64,000 nt of DNA from Ganoderma boninense (taxonomy: Eukaryota; Basidiomycota; Agaricomycetes; Polyporales; Polyporaceae), in NCBI GenBank assembly GCA_002900995.3, contig CM035311.1, positions 2,232,001 through 2,296,000 of the forward strand, written 5' to 3'. Made by a program: the position numbers and the translations under genes. The notes under the pieces are model-generated. The model saw only the letters and a list, made by a program, of their open reading frames with translations, was not told where the DNA came from and ran no database searches. Shown here one piece after another: positions 61,746 through 64,000 of this stretch (positions within the stretch are counted from its first letter, which is position 1; every line of letters begins with the position of its first letter).

Positions 61746-62087
61746 CTTTATGCATGTATTCGTACCCGCTCGTCCTCGCGTTCCATGCTTTCTCGTTGCT
61801 TTCTCGCGAACTTTTGCCGTTTGAAGTTTGCATCAATCTGGATGGACTGGTTTGAATGATGTTCGCAGTTCGTGCCCTTGTCCCGAGCTACCTCGCGCTG
61901 AAACTGATCCGCACAGACACAGGTTGAAATTGTTCAGCTGGCGGGATTATAGCGTACTCCAGTCCATGGGGAAGTTCACATCAATGATCACAGGGTGATG
62001 ACAGAGTCATGGTCATGGGCTGTCTCATAAATCATACAATCGCCTACGATGATGCAATACATATGATGCGTGTACGGTGAAGTACTT
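61746..62087. other. Convergent spacer between ARP9 and eL30
   Basis: 342 bp with the 3' ends of both genes; no other feature seen. Confidence 0.45.
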
Positions 62088-62604
62088 TTACTGCGCGGCA
62101 CCTTCCGCAACGGTAAGCAGATCACTGTCACCAGGATCGGTGACGGTCATGACACTAGATGCAACAAAAGCCTCAATGGGATAGCGAAGATGAGGCCATG
62201 GAGAGGGACGTACCCGACACGGAAGAGCTTTCCGGCAGCAGTGCCAAGGGTGACGTTGGTACCGGCGAAGTGATGCACCGAAGTCTTTGAGAGCATGGCG
62301 TAGTACTCAAGCTCAGACTTGCGGAGGGGAGGGCAGTTGGCGGCAATGAGGACAAGCTTAGCTGAAAGTGACGCAAGGGATAGGGGGAGACGACAGACGG
62401 CGGTTAGCACAAGGGACCTTCTCAGCCTCACGCTCCAGTCCCCGGAGAGAGAGAGAGAGGACGGGACGCACCCTTGCCGGAACGCATCTGCTTGAGAGCG
62501 GACTTGTAGCCAAGAGAGTACTTGCCCGACTTGACCACGAGGGCAAGACGAGAGGCGATGGACTCTGAGGACTTTGTGGCCTTGGACTTCTTTGTGGGGG
62601 CCAT
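62088..62604 (-). CDS. RPL30: 60S ribosomal protein eL30
   Basis: Three exons on the minus strand (62604-62472, 62361-62214, 62154-62088) give 115 residues, the family size. Conserved features: [58 protein letters not shown] and the tail [11 protein letters not shown]. eL30 sits in the large subunit near the intersubunit surface; in yeast it also binds its own transcript to regulate splicing. The first intron here is 110 bp and the second 59 bp. A TTAGGG/CCCTAA palindrome lies 138 bp upstream of the ATG. The gene is divergent from the sulfite-reductase-like gene. Confidence 0.97.
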
Positions 62605-62741
62605 CGCGGATAGCGTCGGTGTCGGGCGTTGGGCGTTGGGGGTCTTGAGCAAGTCTTGAGGATGGACAATCGCGGGCGTCTGCGTGCGTGGATGGAGGAG
62701 TGCGGCTTTGCAGTTGGGCAGATAAGGTTCAGACTCCGCGT

Positions 62742-62770
62742 GGCCCTAACCCCAGGGCGAGGTTAGGGCC
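62742..62770. promoter_or_regulatory. Perfect telomere-box palindrome in the eL30 upstream region
   Basis: GGCCCTAACC (62742-62751) and GGTTAGGGCC (62761-62770) are perfect 10-bp inverted repeats around a 9-base spacer. Both arms contain the telomere-repeat core CCCTAA/TTAGGG, the Tbf1-type site found at ribosomal protein promoters of several fungi. Tbf1-like binding here is an inference. Confidence 0.6.
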
Positions 62771-63088
62771 AAATAGGGACAAACGGATAGCGTAGTTGTT
62801 GTGTGCTTGCGGCAACTGACGACGTTCTTGCCTCAGCCGTGGCTCACCGACCCCGTCCCCCGTCCCCGTCCAGGCAACCGCAGAACAATTCGGAATTCAG
62901 CTTCAGTTATGAGCACCAGGCGAATCCCACAGAATGCATTTCTTTCCTCCCCCACTGCACCCCGTCTCTCTCGCTCGCCTTGCGCTCGATCCTAGTCTCC
63001 AATTCGCGCCGGGTACGTCACAAGGCCCTGCCACCAGTCAAATTCGTCCTCAGCCAATGCTCATCCTCCCATTTGCCCTAGTGTGACC

Positions 63089-64000
63089 ATGTCCACATCC
63101 TCGTCTGTCTCGGCTGTTGCACGCATTGCCTATCTCGCCTCCGATGTGGTTATAAACTCCCTCTCATCCAATGGTCCCTCTCCATTCGACACCGCATTCA
63201 GGGCACTCTCTGCCTCTCCAGTCACCAGAGCCGCCGTCAAGGACCTCCCCTTCGGCGCCGACGCAGGTGTTACCCTTCTTCGACACCGCTCCGCTCGGTT
63301 ACTCGCCTACACCACCCTAGCACACCCTCAGACCCTCAACACTCTCCTTCTCCATCTTCCTGAGCTTTCCTCTACCCCCACTGTTTTCCATGTCGCTGTC
63401 GCCTCGGATTTGTCGGATGCCCTCGTTCTCCTCTCGTCCCTCCCATTTGTAATCTACTCGCGCACCCCTCAACAAGCCCACGATCATGCTCTACTCGCTT
63501 CTCGACTTGCGTTCACGCAGGCCACCGCCGTTCTGCACATCTTCCATGTCGGAGATGCAACTGACGCTTTCGACTCCGTGGACGATGACAGTGTCCCCGC
63601 CTTCCTCATCGCTGGGCACAAATCTCCGGGCAGCGACGAGCAAAATCACTCCACCGACCCTACCGATCTCTTTCGGTCCTACCAGTCGGCAGCTGTCGCG
63701 ACAGTTTCCCTCGTACGCCGCCCCATCCGGCCCCTCGTCCAGCATGGTACCCCCGGGCCTCACACGGTCATCTTCGCCCTTGGCCGAGCGACCATTACAA
63801 CGGAGACCGAGGGCGTCTCTTTTGTAGACGTCGCCTTACTCAAGCCACTCCCCCCTTCTAGCGTCCTGAATGCGATACCTTCTTCGGCCACTCGTGTAGT
63901 CGTTCTAGAGCAGGCTCACCGCTGGTCCATGAAGTGGACGCCGCTCTACCTCGAAGTAGTCAGCGCGGTTCAGCAGAGTGAGCTCCCTTCCTCCCCAGTA
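63089..64000 (+). CDS. Sulfite reductase-like protein, N-terminal PFOR-like domain (cut by window end)
   Basis: The frame is open from ATG 63089 to the window end, so it is partial (about 304 residues). It has no iron-sulfur or flavin motifs yet, since these would come later. The segment FHVAVASDLSDALVLLSS, SRLAFTQATAVLHIFH, DLFRSYQSAAVATVSLVRR, GVSFVDVALLKPLPPSSVL and RVVVLEQAHRWSMKWTPLYLEVV matches the N-terminal pyruvate:ferredoxin-oxidoreductase-like region of fungal sulfite reductase (MET5 or MET10 type). These proteins reduce sulfite to sulfide in methionine and cysteine synthesis. A GTGAGC near 63978 could be a donor. Which subunit it is cannot be decided here. Confidence 0.55.
   Translation, partial: MSTSSSVSAVARIAYLASDVVINSLSSNGPSPFDTAFRALSASPVTRAAVKDLPFGADAGVTLLRHRSARLLAYTTLAHPQTLNTLLLHLPELSSTPTVFHVAVASDLSDALVLLSSLPFVIYSRTPQQAHDHALLASRLAFTQATAVLHIFHVGDATDAFDSVDDDSVPAFLIAGHKSPGSDEQNHSTDPTDLFRSYQSAAVATVSLVRRPIRPLVQHGTPGPHTVIFALGRATITTETEGVSFVDVALLKPLPPSSVLNAIPSSATRVVVLEQAHRWSMKWTPLYLEVVSAVQQSELPSSPV

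Noticed and set aside
1..64000. CRISPR arrays, rRNA or tRNA genes, plasmid-type origins
   Set aside because: No regularly spaced repeats or RNA-gene signatures were seen, and CRISPR is not expected in a fungal genome.

Overview
The window looks like nuclear DNA of a filamentous basidiomycete, most likely an Agaricomycete. The genes have many short introns of about 45-65 bp, and the intergenic DNA is pyrimidine-rich. Transposon families typical of mushrooms and polypores are present: a KDZ transposon and a chromodomain Ty3/gypsy element. Host genes are closely packed and mostly in divergent pairs. The exact species cannot be fixed from the sequence. Exon coordinates were worked out by hand from reading frame, splice signals and conserved motifs; no transcripts were available.

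Positions 1 to about 25,400 are a nested transposon block: a decayed hAT transposase (1-1940); a 13.7-kb KDZ element (2208-15909) with terminal inverted repeats of about 1.25 kb, an apparently unbroken 1023-codon transposase gene and a second gene for an HMG-box-like/AT-hook protein; two further insertions inside its left arm (2443-4224 and 4474-5908), whose empty sites survive in the right arm; a broken Ty3/gypsy element with 460-bp LTRs (16436-22891, minus strand); and a CpG-depleted stretch of about 1.5 kb that contains a heavily mutated copy of the same LTR. The differences I could polarise are mostly CpG to TpG/CpA changes, which points to cytosine methylation and deamination.

Positions 25,440 to 64,000 hold ordinary host genes, in order: BRAP2/ETP1-type E3 ligase (-), CoA-type Nudix hydrolase (+), VMA12 V-ATPase assembly factor (-), ataxin-10 family protein (+), LEO1 of the PAF1 complex (-), a conserved fungal protein of unknown function (+), condensin subunit BRN1/CAP-H (-), dihydrolipoamide dehydrogenase (+), EF-hand-like protein (+), MFS sugar transporter (+), DNA polymerase delta catalytic subunit (-, 20 exons), VMS1/ANKZF1 peptidyl-tRNA hydrolase (+), phosphomannomutase (+), C2H2-like zinc-finger protein (+), ARP9-like actin-related protein (+), ribosomal protein eL30 (-) and the start of a sulfite-reductase-like gene (+, cut by the window edge).

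Most neighbours share divergent promoters of 150-600 bp. Points of special interest are the KDZ element with its partner gene and hairpin-bearing subterminal repeats, the foldback insertion with an unusual target footprint, the methylation-type decay, a candidate AT-AC intron and GC-AG introns in POL3, and a perfect TTAGGG/CCCTAA palindrome upstream of eL30.
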